The notes under the pieces: model-generated | The model's input: the letters and a program-made list of their open reading frames with translations, nothing else | What the model was told of the DNA's origin: nothing | Database searches by the model: none | Made by a program: the position numbers and the translations under genes | Part shown: positions 38,901-49,281 of the stretch, piece by piece | Layout of the letters: every line of letters begins with the position of its first letter | How positions within the stretch are numbered: the stretch's first letter is position 1 | Assembly (NCBI GenBank): GCA_024509875.1 | Contig: JAMPIV010021255.1 | Coordinates: 27,501 to 91,500 of the forward strand | Reading direction: 5' to 3' | Source of the DNA: Oreohelix idahoensis | Taxonomy: Eukaryota; Mollusca; Gastropoda; Stylommatophora; Oreohelicidae | Length of the DNA stretch: 64,000 nt

Positions 38901-39889
38901 CTACATGCAATCTGTCGTCTGAAACTATCTCTTACCTCCTACTTCTGTAGAAAAGGGACAGAGATAGACAATATAATGGTGAACTTGAATATAATTCAGG
39001 TTTTATCCTATAACTGAAGTCCACCTTAAGGAGCTTGACTCTAATATAGGAGCTAGTGGTGCGAGTGCCCTTGATGCCATAGGGACGGTCACCCAATCCT
39101 AGGCCTGGATGAGACACAAATTCCTGCCAGAACAGAGGTGGAACAGAATCTAAACCCATATTTACAGATGAGTAGCCACACAAGGCTACTGTTCGTTTAT
39201 TACAGCATCACCCCAACATAGTTATAATGATGAGCAAACAGTGCAATTTAGCTAGACAAACGTCCTTGTCAGTAATTACTTAATTTCAGGAACTGTGAAG
39301 AAGGAAGAATAAATCATAACATATTGTCTACAACTAAAGTGATTTCAGCCTGCAGAAGAGAACATTCCTACAAAGTTAAAAAAACTGTAAATAATTTAGA
39401 CAATTTGCAAGTGTATTTATTTATTTATTGTGGTAATACATTTTTGAGTTTATTGACAGATTTTCAAGCAGAAAAGAAATATTTGTAAAAATTAATTGTA
39501 AATATTTACCAGCAGACTTACTTAAATTATTTAAGTTAAGATACAGTTCTTGTTCGTAGATAGTTTAGTTAATACCCCTAGCAGAACGAATAATAATATT
39601 GACAGAGGAGGATCTGGAGAGGAGCAAATAGAGACTTAGAGTAATATATTACCATCTTCTGTAGGAACTTATACAGCTTGATCCTACCTTTGATGTCTAT
39701 ACACCCTTACTCTTTTCAGAGAATGGGGTATTACTTATAAGACCAGACTCTTATCTGGCACTATCCTGGTATCACCTGATACAACTTTATATCCAGGATA
39801 TCTTATAATTTCACTAATAATCAACCCTCTCGTGACAGAGCCTATTATTGATAGAATGGTTTAGTTTACAGATAGGTCAGGAACAAGAG
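38901..39889. other. Non-coding interval, no gene recognised
   Basis: No domain-bearing frame. The minus-strand frame of 83 codons at 38932-39183 is not recognisable. Confidence 0.45.
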
Positions 39890-40590
39890 ACAGTTAATTG
39901 TCCCACTACCAGTTAGTACACATCTGATGCAGCAATGCATAATCTCCATTTACAACCGAATCGAGGTACACGCACCTTATTAACATATGCTTCACTGAAA
40001 TACTTCTGGCCAGATATGCAACGGGATATTCGACAGTATGTGCACGATTGCTCAGACTACCATAGCCTGGATAACCAGAATGGAGAAAACCATAATTTAG
40101 CTACGAGGAAGGTGATGGAGCAAAGCATACCCCTCCCAATAATGGAGATCTCCGACTTTTAGTCACCAAGTCTTCTGAGCTTAACTGAGCTGAAAAGAGC
40201 GCAAAAAGATGATGTAACTTTAGCTCCTTGCTCTGAACCACGTCACAGGATAGAGGTCCATGCTTTGGCTGGAGCATTTTACCACGAAGATGGAGTTTTG
40301 CTTAGAAGAACGAGACCTGGGAACCGACAAATCTTCGTGCCACTCCCATTAAGATCTCAGATTATGAGAGCTGGACACGTATCGCCTTCAGGGACACACA
40401 TGTCAGTAGGCAAAACAATGCGCAATATAAATGCACATAACTTTTGACCAGGACAAAGAGTGGACATACGGAAATACGTACAAAATTGTACCCACTTCCG
40501 CCGAATAATCCATTGGTGAGAAAAAAGCGACTTAGTTGGCAGCAAATCCTACGGAAAATTGATCGCCCCAAGCTGGATATTTAACACATA
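39890..40590 (+). pseudogene. Two successive gypsy integrase zinc-module fragments
   Basis: The first fragment (about 39930-40090) reads LLTYASLKYFWPDMQRDIRQ, then YVHDCSDYHSL, with the second Cys of the C-x2-C pair lost. The second (about 40265-40500) reads AFYHEDGVLLRRTRPGNRQI and RSQIMRAGHVSPSGTHMSVG, then a stop at the expected Trp before PGQRVDIRKYVQNCTH. Two modules in one direction imply a tandem or double insertion of a gypsy-type element, or a chimeric remnant. No core domain follows in a readable frame. Confidence 0.7.
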
Positions 40591-40599
40591 TCTTACGAT

Positions 40600-41460
40600 A
40601 GGGGTTCTGTGACGAAATTGGTCGATCTCTTGTCCATTCTGCCAGTATTCAGTTACTGTGACGGTGCCTAATATTGTTACTTACCTTGAGTAAGTCAAAT
40701 GGATATATCCACGACACTTTCTTTACTTGGATGACTTGTTATACACCAGAGTTGTTACTTCCAGAAGTGAGGAAAAACCCAGGTAGTAAGGAGTACTTGT
40801 AAAAGTTTATAGTTGGTAGCACCATGATTGAAGGTTTGATTATCAACTGCAATTCCAACAAAGTCAAGGAAAATTACAAAAGCAGAATATTGGAGGAGTC
40901 GAAGTATTTATATCAAATTTTCTTTATTTATTTGATTTCTATACTGGCAAATAAACATCTCCAGCACATATCAGGTGGGGCAATACTGCCAGCTTTAGCC
41001 TCGATGGCAAAAGGCTTATGACTTATAGAAGTCGTGATAAGACATGTCTGAATTCTGTGGGAACCTATCGAAATAAAATATAGATTCGAAACTTTGGAAC
41101 AACTAATTCGAGACTCACTTGTTGTGGATAAAAAAACAATAAATACGTGGCAGGGGTCAGCGCTGGTTCGCTGGTGGCCCTGGTAGGTAGTAGGTGTCTG
41201 GACGGTTATGTACTTGTCACAAACGTAGGAGTCAATGGCTTTTGTTCTCACAATAGGGGATGCGCCAGGTTGCTCTACACCTCAAGTGAGTACGCCTTAT
41301 GTAGGTTTGACTCTGGTCATTGAGATAACTGTCTCAGGCTCTAACTGTTTACTATGATGCATCAGTCTATATACTAGTCCGGTGCTATGACTTGTCAGAT
41401 GAAATTATTTCTAATTGGAGCAGAGACCGGAAACCTTCTTATGATTGGTCTTGGAGCGTA
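40600..41460. other. Non-coding interval, no gene recognised
   Basis: Possibly decayed continuation of the preceding retroelement. The frames of 65 codons (plus) and 107 codons (minus) are not recognisable. Confidence 0.4.
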
Positions 41461-41471
41461 GCTAACTGTTA

Positions 41472-41520
41472 ACTTACTTACTTACTTAGTCGTTCCCCTT
41501 CTACCGTGAGGTGTAGAGGT
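41472..41520 (-). mobile_element. 49-bp LINE 3'-end micro-insertion, copy 2
   Basis: Bounded by a perfect 11-bp direct repeat GCTAACTGTTA (41461-41471 and 41521-41531). On the minus strand the insert starts ACCTCTACACC and ends in four TAAG units. Core sequence and 5' start nearly coincide with copy 1 at 3620-3664. Both copies are on the minus strand. Confidence 0.88.
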
Positions 41521-41531
41521 GCTAACTGTTA

Positions 41532-42656
41532 GAATAATCTTTAACCTAACTAACTACGAAACCTCAAGTCTAAAATTATTGTTACTAAGTAAGTATGACG
41601 AACCATTGTTCTAGGTTCTCTCTATTCTAAATGTCTTCCGGCCTAACTTGTATGGAGGCCACACAAGGGTTGATGACATCATGGGTTTATGTGTGCCATG
41701 ACTGATGATGTCATTGGTTTTTTGACTAGTGTTTATTTTTACTAACTTGTCATTCTTAAGTACTTTACTATAATTATAATAGTTGTATCGACGTAGTAGG
41801 CCATACGGTCACATCCGCCCGGGTGCCACCAAAGTGTATCCCATAGGGAGACAATTTAGTCCCTAAAAAAATAACCTGTTATAAAAATATTGGGTTTCAT
41901 GTATCCCACCAGAAATCATGTTGGAAGGAATACAATAATCAATAGATGGGAATGATCGATGAAATAATACCATTAATATTTCAATAAGTAAACATGAAGG
42001 GGTAGGAACTGATGGACATAACATATTCGAGTGACACATGGAAGGACAATGGAGGACATGGTAGTAGCAGCCTGCACTAATAAGTGACAATAAATGGGCA
42101 AAATAGAACAGTAATGGAACAATCATCAACGAACTAGCAAACCGCTTTTATGGGTAATAGTCATCATTATCTCTCGAACATATTCGAATTATAAAACATG
42201 ATATAACATGACAGCGAGTTATAGTCGCAAAGGAAAACTGGCACCAAAAAAAAAGTAATGGACCACAGGAAATGGAACCATAAGACTTGGTATCAAAGTA
42301 TGGTAAAAATGGGTAAGTCTCATAAAAAATGACTATGCCGGTATAACAATAACCGGAAACAATGTAGGGAATGAAAACATGGTACTCAATGGACTATGGT
42401 ACACAATGGATAAATGGTAACATAGTTAAATCACATGTACGAGTGCCGGTTAACAATAAGCGGAAATTCAAAAAATCATAACGCAAGATGAAGTCATCAT
42501 CATAATAAGTCGTGCATGATGCCAACATTAGTTGCGGGTAAAGATGTACATTAGTTAAACACTTTTAATTGGTACAACAGAACGAAGTAAACACTAAAAT
42601 CTTGGCAAAGACTTACGTCAAAAGCAGGGCAAAAAAAAAAGGGGGGGGCACTGAAG
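41532..42656. other. Non-coding interval, no gene recognised
   Basis: AT-rich with many ATGG words at 42200-42450; no coding feature. An A-run followed by a G-run occurs near 42631-42650. Confidence 0.45.
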
Positions 42657-43236
42657 ATGGTCAAATATAAGATCAGTCCAAAAAAATGTGACATAATGAC
42701 GCTAACGGCGTGTGAAAGGGAAATATATCAACTACGGGAACACATGTCAAATATTAGATCAGTCCAAAAAAATGTGACATAATGACGCTAACGGCGTATG
42801 AAAGGGAAATATATCAAATATGGGAACACATGTCAATTATTAGATCAGTCCCAAAAAATTGTGACATAATGACGCTAATGGCGAGTGAAAGGGAAATATA
42901 TCTACTATGGGAACACATGTCAAATATTACATCAGTCCCAAAAAAATGTGACATAATGACGCAAACGGCGTGTGAATGGGAAATATATCAAATATGGGAA
43001 CACATGTCAAATATTAGATCAGTCCAAAAAATGTGACATAATGACGCTAACGGCGTGTGAAAGGGAAATATATCAACTATGGGAACACATGTCAAATATT
43101 AGATCAGTCCAAAAAAATTTGACATAATGACGCTAACGCGTGTGAAAGGGAATCAAATGAAGAACAAAAAAATGTGACAAATGACGCTAACGTGTGTGAA
43201 AGGGAAATATATCAACTATGGGAACACATGTCAAAT
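42657..43236 (+). repeat. Tandem array, 86-87-bp unit, about seven copies
   Basis: GATCAGTCC-type unit starts are at 42671, 42757, 42843, 42930, 43017 and 43103, with a shortened last unit near 43160. Units share ATGTGACATAATGACGC, GAAAGGGAAATATATCAA and GGGAACACATGTCAAATATT. Several units are 87 bp, which keeps an 84-codon frame open (YQIWEHMSNIRSV-type 29-residue repeat). That frame breaks in 86-bp units, so I treat it as incidental. Confidence 0.9.
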
Positions 43237-44343
43237 GGTAGGGGTCTAAGGGGATTAAGAGGGAGGGAGCTCAGAGAGTTCAATGGGATCACCAGGTTCA
43301 GGATCAGAGGGATGAAGTGGACGGAGGGCAGAGTAAGTGTTGTTGACGATAGTAAGGCTAGGTGCAATGACATGCTGAACAGTAGATTGGTGAGAGGAAA
43401 GAGTATGAACAGTAATGATAAGAGAATCATAATATACATCCGTGGAAGTGCTGAAGAAAAATGTCAAGGCATCTCCAACTAACGAAAGGATACATCTACG
43501 TATACTTGGAATAGGGCGAATATGAACAAAAGTAACAAACTGTTGTAAGGTATGGATAATGTCGAGGAAAGTGAAGAAAAGATGGACAGATGCTGTATCA
43601 AATTTAATAATAGAGAAGATATCATGAATATTGAAACTAAAGGATTACAGAGATCTTCGGTGTTGGTGGATCTCCATCAGCAGTGGTCGAAAGGAGGTAC
43701 TAGGTTAACAGTCCATGTACTGGCATAGTCGGAAATGTATTTCTCGCGGACAAAAACAGTGACATCCTTCCATAAATAACGATTATTAGACTTCATAGCA
43801 GAACTGGAAAAGTGCGTAAAGACAGGCGAAGATCGTACTGTATAGGTTGGAGGGAGGAACAATGGCATGGACAACGGAAGTGGACGGGACATAACGGGGG
43901 CGTCAGAGTGGAGGCTGTGGACTGGTAGGAGGAAAACGGAGGGGAATACGTAATCTATGGGACGGAGGTGTAAGAGCTGTACGGGGAGGCGGAGGGGAGG
44001 GACTACGGTGAGGAGAATGAACATAACCACGGTAGTGACGAAAACGGGTACGCACATTGGCGGCCTGCTGGAGAATGTACTTAGGAAGGGGAGCAGAATC
44101 GCCAGATGAGGTCGAATGACGACGTTTAGAGGGAAAACGAGCTGGGGGAGGAGGAACATCAGGTTCAATATCAGAAGAAGCAGAATCGGGGGGAATGTCA
44201 AGATCGGAGTTAGGGGGAGGAAAATAATCAGGTTGGAATAGCATGTTCAACATCCGAAGAGTCGGACTCAGAGGCTGTATCAAGGTCGGAGAGAGGGGGA
44301 GGAAACTAACCAGAGGGAGGAAGAGCGGGATCAGAAATTCACA
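43237..44343 (-). other. Region with a proline-rich open frame of unknown nature
   Basis: The plus strand is purine/G-rich. On the minus strand 44283-43903 is open for 126 codons with biased but protein-like composition: FPPPNSDLDIPPDSASSDIE, then PPPPARFPSKRRHSTSSGDS and YILQQAANVRTRFRHYRGY. A second frame (44201-43677) overlaps it and is leucine-rich. The rest of the region is broken in all frames. It may be a decayed gene or element gene. I do not recognise the family and see no splice structure that would save it. Confidence 0.35.
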
Positions 44344-45064
44344 ACACTTATTTATTTCCGATTTAAAATAAGTAATTAAAGTTCAGTAATACTCAAATAG
44401 TTTTTAAAAAGCAGTAGTTTCAACAAATATTTTTAGTGCGTTTAGTTCTTTTTTGTTACACACCTAGTGCTATTCAAAACGTTCCAGTTGGCAACATTGT
44501 CCCAAATATTAGTTGTTAACGGTTCTGAAAATCCCAAAGTGCGCGTTTGTGCAATTTTTGTTTGTTTGTTGTTTCGTTTAAAATAACGTGATTGATTAGA
44601 AATTTACATTTACATTATTTAATTACAACACTTCCATATTTTTATTTTATCCTTATTGCAGTTTGGTTCTGTTGAGGGGACATTTTGTGATGGTAGGTAG
44701 TGAACGTGTTAAAAACGCCATATTGAATCATTATGTTGGTTGAAATGTACTTGGTGACCTCAAGGTTCGAATCTATATCCAATGTTGTTTTAAATATTTT
44801 ATTTTATTTTTATTAATTCTTTTTTTTAAATAAAAGATTTTGTTCGACATTCAAACCAGGTAGATCACACTGTACATAAGATCCTGTGTTTTATTGAAAA
44901 TAATTTAGAAAAGACACAAAATAAACCGTTCTTACTTAAGTGGAGCCGGAACACGTTAAGTAACAGGGGAGACAAATGAAACAAAAACTGCTGTATCACT
45001 TGAGAAAATCCCCTAATTGACATTCTATTTTTAAACACACTCTGAAGCACCATCCTCTCTCACT
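44344..45064. other. Non-coding interval, no gene recognised
   Basis: AT-rich, no repeat partner. It adjoins the ZMYM-like repeat remnant at 45065. Confidence 0.45.
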
Positions 45065-45096
45065 GATAAGGACATTGTTGAGCCAGGAACCAATTA
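45065..45096 (+). pseudogene. ZMYM/hAT-like gene remnant, part upstream of the insertion
   Basis: Encodes DKDIVEPGTN, the same unit as at 48184 and 48253. The CACTA-like copy 2 cuts the unit after AATTA. Continuation is at 48138 beyond the element. Preceding sequence is not recognisable. Confidence 0.7.
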
Positions 45097-46032
45097 TACT
45101 GGCTAACCAAAAACATTTTTTTTTCTTTCTCTAACATTTGTATGTTTTTCTGGTCAATTTTAATGCGCTGTTTTTAAATCTGCAAACCGTTTTTCTCTAT
45201 CAGGTCGGGTTCTCTAGAAGTACGCATTTGAAGTTTTTTAACAACTTATACAATATTACAACATCATTCGTACAAGAAGTATAACAGTTATGTAGGCTTG
45301 AATTTCTTTGCAGTCGACTTTTGTCAGTGAATGGCATGTGGTACATCGCGATGAAGCATCCAACAATAATCGGCAAGCATGGTCACACTCCACCGTCCTT
45401 GATAACGTGACTCCATTAGGGTGATATCTTGATGGAATCGTTCTCCATGTTCATCGCTGACTTCGCCAAGGTTGTCAGGGAAAAAGTCAAGATGCGAATC
45501 GAGCAAATGGATTTTGAGGGACATGTTACAGCCCATAATTCTGTATGCATCTATGCACTGCTTAACAATATGCACATAGTCGACAGATTTGTGATTTCCC
45601 AGAAAGTTATCGCCGATCGATTTGAATGCCATCCATGCGCGAAGTTCACTACCATGTAACAAGTTCTCGATTTGTTTGTCTGCAATAACTTTCCTAATCT
45701 GAGGTCCTACAAAGATACCTTCCTTTATCTTTGCATCGCTAACTTGCGGAAACTTTTCTCGAAGATAAGTGAAAGCTTTGCTCGTTTTATCTAACGCTTT
45801 TACGAAATTCTTCATAAGCCCCAAATTTATATGTAACGGTGGTAAAATGATGCTGTCTTTGTTAACTAATGACTCGTGTATTACATTTTTATGCCTGAGC
45901 TGCATACGATCCCTGATAGGCCACACCTTTCTTGCATAATGCTCCTGTCTGTTGCGGCTGTCCCATTCACATAGGAAGCAACAAAATTTAGTTTACCCAG
46001 TCTGCATGCCCGTGAGAATTGCAATGACCTTT

Positions 46033-46884
46033 CATCATCATCATCAGTTGCCATCTCCACAACGAAGGTTGGCTGTAATGGATCTCCAACGTCTTCTGTC
46101 TCTTGTCTTGATGGTGCACTCTGATAGACTCTTTCCTGTCCATCTCTTGATGTTGTCTTCCCACTTATAGCGCTGTCTTCCCCTTGCACGTTTGCCTTCA
46201 ACTCTCCCTTCTGTTATGGTCTTCTGTAAGGTGTTATGCCTTTTTATGTGGCCAAAGTATTTTAGCTGCCGAACTTTGATCTCCCTCATTAGTTCTCTTT
46301 TCATACCTATATTTTCTAGGACCTCCTTATTTGTTTTCATCTCTTTCCATGAGATACGCCCCATTCTTCTATATATCCACATTTCAAGAGCCTCAATTCT
46401 TTCTTCCAACTGCTTATTCATCGTCCATGTTTCTGCACCATACAGAAATACAGAATATATATAACACTTTATGATTCTCAGTTTTAATTTGTGAGATAAC
46501 TGTTTGGATGTCAGTATATGTTTCATGTTGTTGAATGTAGCTTTGGCCGTTCCTATTCTCTTCTTGATTTCTGTTTCACATCTGCCATCTTCTGTTATTA
46601 TATGACCGAGATATACGTAGCTCTTGACTTGTTCCAGGATTTCCCCATTTACGCTTATCTTTAATGTGGGTTTATCGTCTGTTTTGCTAATTATCATAGT
46701 TTTTGTTTTCTCAATATTAATGTCGAGTCCATATTCATGACTTATGCAGTTCACTTGCTTCACTAGTTCTTGTAACTCCTGTTCGCTTTCAGCTAACAAC
46801 ACGGTATCATCTGCATATCTAAGGTTGTTTATTGACCTTCCACTGATGTTCAGTCCTGGTATTTCCTGTATCTGTTTGAAAATT
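46033..46884 (-). mobile_element. RTE-type LINE 3' fragment inserted in the CACTA transposase
   Basis: An 852-bp piece lies between two copies of ACCTTT (46027-46032 and 46885-46890), the likely target duplication. On the minus strand its 3' end is a (GATGAT)n tail after CAACT, typical of RTE elements. It encodes the C-terminal half of a reverse transcriptase, from just before the catalytic YADD block to the stop. Host sequence reads continuously (GDLKV then IAIL) when it is taken out. Confidence 0.88.
46044..46884 (-). CDS. LINE reverse transcriptase C-terminal half, in frame with host transposase
   Basis: Open for about 280 codons with no breaks: LRYADDTVLLAESEQEL (catalytic ADD), INIEKTKTMIISKTDD, KSYVYLGHIITEDGRCETEI, FLYGAETWTMNKQLEERIEA, QLKYFGHIKRH, and GKRARGRQRYKWEDNIKRW. 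The reading phase matches the upstream transposase exactly, so 47837-46044 is one 597-codon chimeric frame ending at 46044. It lacks the endonuclease and most of the RT fingers/palm. No evidence of expression. Confidence 0.85.
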
Positions 46885-48137
46885 ACCTTTAGGTCTCCAC
46901 AAATCCGCCATTGGTAGCCATTGTACTTTATTTTTGCCAAAAGTATAGCCATATTGTCATAAGTTTTTTTCATATGAACAGAGTAAGCGACTGGAATTGA
47001 TGAAAATAATATTCCGTTATGCAATAACACGGCTTTTAGACTAGTCTTGGAGGAGTCGATAAAAAGTCGCCATTCGTTGACTATGTGCTCATGACCGAGG
47101 TCCACCATTAGACCGTTTACATCTTTGGAATAGCAAATGTCATCATCCATCTCAAAGTATTGAACAAGTTCTCTGTGTCTATGATGAAATTTAGATATTG
47201 GAGTATTGGGCACTAAAAAATTCCATTCTTTGAGTCGTGAACCGAGTAATTCCGCTTGTCCTTTGGTAAGAGCGAGATCACGTATTAGATCTGAAAATTC
47301 TGAAAGGTTAATTAAGTGAACACCATCATTCACCGGTATATAATCCGAGTCAGAATTAGTTTCTAAAGCAGGTAAACTATCACTTTCTGATGGTTCATTC
47401 ACGTCCAACGGATATTGTTCTGGTGGAACTGGGATAGAACACGTGATTGGATCATGAGGCACTGGTTTCGAAACCGATTCAATATTTGGATAAACCACAG
47501 ACTTTCTAGTTTTAAAAGTGAAACCATGGATATTTGTCAAGCAGAAGTAACAATCAGTAGCATGATTTGTCGGTTCACGCCATATTACTGGCACTCCAAA
47601 AGGCATCAACTTATGCTTCGGCGATTTTCGTAACCAACCTGCCAATGTATTTGCACAAGTCGAACAAACTGCATTTGGCTTCCAAGATTTATTTGCATCA
47701 TCAACTTTCGAATCGAAATAAAGTTCACATGCTTTCTTTAGTAATGGTGTAAAGTTTTTCTGGTGAACACGATTGGTAAAATATCCGCACACGAAACAGA
47801 ACAGATCAGCCGAATTTCTACAACTTCTAGAAGCCATATTTTGCTCAGAATTATTTCAGAATACAGGAACTATTTGAAAAATATCGTAACATATGTCATG
47901 CATCTTTTAGCAGTATAAAAAGTAGAATTATTTTGCATTTTATTAATTTTTAATAAGTTATATAGTAAAAATGAAACGGAGCAAATAACGGTTTCCCAAA
48001 ACTATATTTATTGACAAATATCTTAAGAACCCGATGTGATAGAGATAAACGGATTTCAGATTTGAAATCAGCGCAAGAAACTGACCTAAGAACACTTATT
48101 CTTATATAAGAAAGAAAAATGTTGTTTGTCAGTGTTA

Positions 48138-48690
48138 TCAAAGTGAAGAAGTAAGGCCTGATGTTCCCGAAAGTGATAAATGTGATAAGGACATTGTTGA
48201 GCCAGGAACCAATTATCAAAGTGGTGAAGTAAGGCATGATGTTCCAGAAAGTGATAAGGACATTGTTGAGCCAGGAACCTGTAATGAACTGATGAAATAA
48301 AACCTGAACTTTCTGACAGTGGTAATCCAGTAATTCAACCTGTCATTAATAATAGGTCAAATGATCTAGGATTGTGGGTTAACTTAGGAGCAGAAGTTGT
48401 TTCATACTGGATTGATCGCGGACCAGAAAACTGTTAAAATAATTCAGGTCCATTTGAATTAACACGTGGATTATACCAAATTGGCAAAAATAGGAATTGT
48501 TCAAAAAAGCCTGCTTAACGGCACAAAAGCAATTGGTGAACTGCATGCCCGACATTGGCTACCTTATTCGCGAACGACGAGATCAGTGTACTGCTTCGTT
48601 TGTACTCTTTTTTCTAATGCATAGTCAACCAGACTGACAACGTGTGGATACAATGATTGGAACAATTCAGCTATTGTTATTCAACAAAAT
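48138..48690 (+). pseudogene. ZMYM1/hAT (TTF-type finger) gene remnant with 69-bp in-frame repeats
   Basis: Starts with repeats of a 69-bp (23-codon) unit, DKDIVEPGTNYQSGEVRHDV then PES, at 48184 and 48253. It reads on as LGLWVNLGAEVVSYWIDRGP, a stop, then GPFELTRGLYQIGKNRNCSKK. After a stop and shift it continues as GELHARHWLPYSRTTRSVYC and FVCTLF. That last block matches the N-terminal TTF-type zinc region (RxWLxYSxxxxxxYCFxCxLF) of ZMYM1-like and hAT transposases. Decayed. CACTA copy 2 inserted in its repeat region. Confidence 0.7.
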
Positions 48691-48746
48691 TACAATAGCA
48701 CACTGCACAGATATATCATGTTGACATTTGGTTTGCTTTTTAAGGA

Positions 48747-49222
48747 ATGTCTTCTTGCACACGGACAACTCCATCAGTGCTCCGATCTCCACCCTTAGAT
48801 CACACAAGGATAATATCAGCACAGTGCACGAACTCCGTTGCACCGGCGAGAATCCCAATGTGTGTAGATAGGAATCACAAATTCAATAAATATTGTTGTG
48901 GTGGTAGGATTCTAATTATTAAAGTTTGCCAGGGAAGCGGCCGTATTGCCTACTCTTTACGATTTTCAACTGTGGTGGAATTTTTATCATGCGCAACGTG
49001 CACACGGGGCCTTCTATTTTTTCGCCCTTATCCGAGAAGGCTATGAATCCGATGTCACTACCCAGGAGACTAGGGGCGGGGGGGGGGGAGTATGACATTA
49101 TTAGGACCATTGGTTATAAAAAATGTTCTCATAAATTATATTCCCTCAAGTGGGAATCGAACCCGACACCTTTAGAATACGAGGTGGACGCCATACCTCT
49201 TAGCGACTCTGACCCCCCATGT
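48747..49222. repeat. LINE tail / inverted tRNA-SINE composite, copy 1
   Basis: 48747-48960 matches the LINE 3' segments at 60.2-60.4 and 62.45-62.65 kb (GACAACTCCATCAGTGCTCC, then ATATCAGCACAGTGCACGAA). It is joined to a SINE in the opposite orientation. On the minus strand the SINE has an A-box-like AGAGTCGCTAAGAGG (49197-49212) and a consensus B box GGGTTCGATTCCC (49151-49163). Its tail has CCTTCTCGGATAAGGGCG, then GTAAAGAGTAGGC at the junction. The same junction occurs at about 60.1 kb. A G-run near 49077-49089 lies within. Confidence 0.75.
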
Positions 49223-49281
49223 TAACATATTTGAGTCGAAGACAAGTCAATCAAAATTAAGTAATAAGTAATAGGTCAAAC

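Larger units (their letters stand above)
45324..47837 (-). pseudogene. CACTA-like transposase, copy 2, interrupted by a LINE
   Basis: The ATG at 47837 opens MASRSCRNSADLFCFVCGYF, giving the full N terminus missing from copy 1: CFVCG, then CSTC and CYFC Cys pairs around MPFGVPVIWREPT. It continues with an acidic linker, LTKGQAELLGSRLKEWNFL, EWRLFIDSSKTSLKAVLLHN and GDLKV (about residue 318). Here a LINE fragment intervenes. Beyond it the protein resumes near 46026 with IAILTGMQTG, a stop, then KFCCFLCEWDS, and at 45926-45324 PPLHINLGLMKNFVKALDKT, GPQIRKVI, LKIHLLDSHLDFFPDN and SDEHGERFHQDI. Apart from the insertion and the stop at about 46002 it is nearly intact. Role inferred: DNA transposase with a zinc module. 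Confidence 0.85.
45097..48134 (-). mobile_element. CACTA/EnSpm-like DNA transposon, copy 2, with LINE insertion
   Basis: Ends are TACTGGCTAAC at 45097 and, read inward from 48134, CACTGACAAAC. Inverted similarity extends about 120 bp inward (ACATTTTT-CTTTCT near the tip, then GGTCA-TTT, GCGCTG, AAATCTG, CTCTATCA and TCGGGTTCT blocks). TTA flanks both ends (45094-45096, 48135-48137). The unoccupied target survives in the adjacent repeat unit at 48213-48215 (CCAATTATCAAAG with a single TTA). A GCTGATTTCAAAT motif is shared with the terminal region of copy 1. Without the LINE piece the element is about 2.18 kb. Confidence 0.92.

Noticed and set aside
42782..43036. 84-codon repeat protein
   Set aside because: It is produced by the 86/87-bp tandem array and breaks where units are 86 bp.
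43677..44201. 174-codon leucine-rich frame
   Set aside because: It overlaps the proline-rich frame in another phase and looks like a shadow of CT-rich composition.
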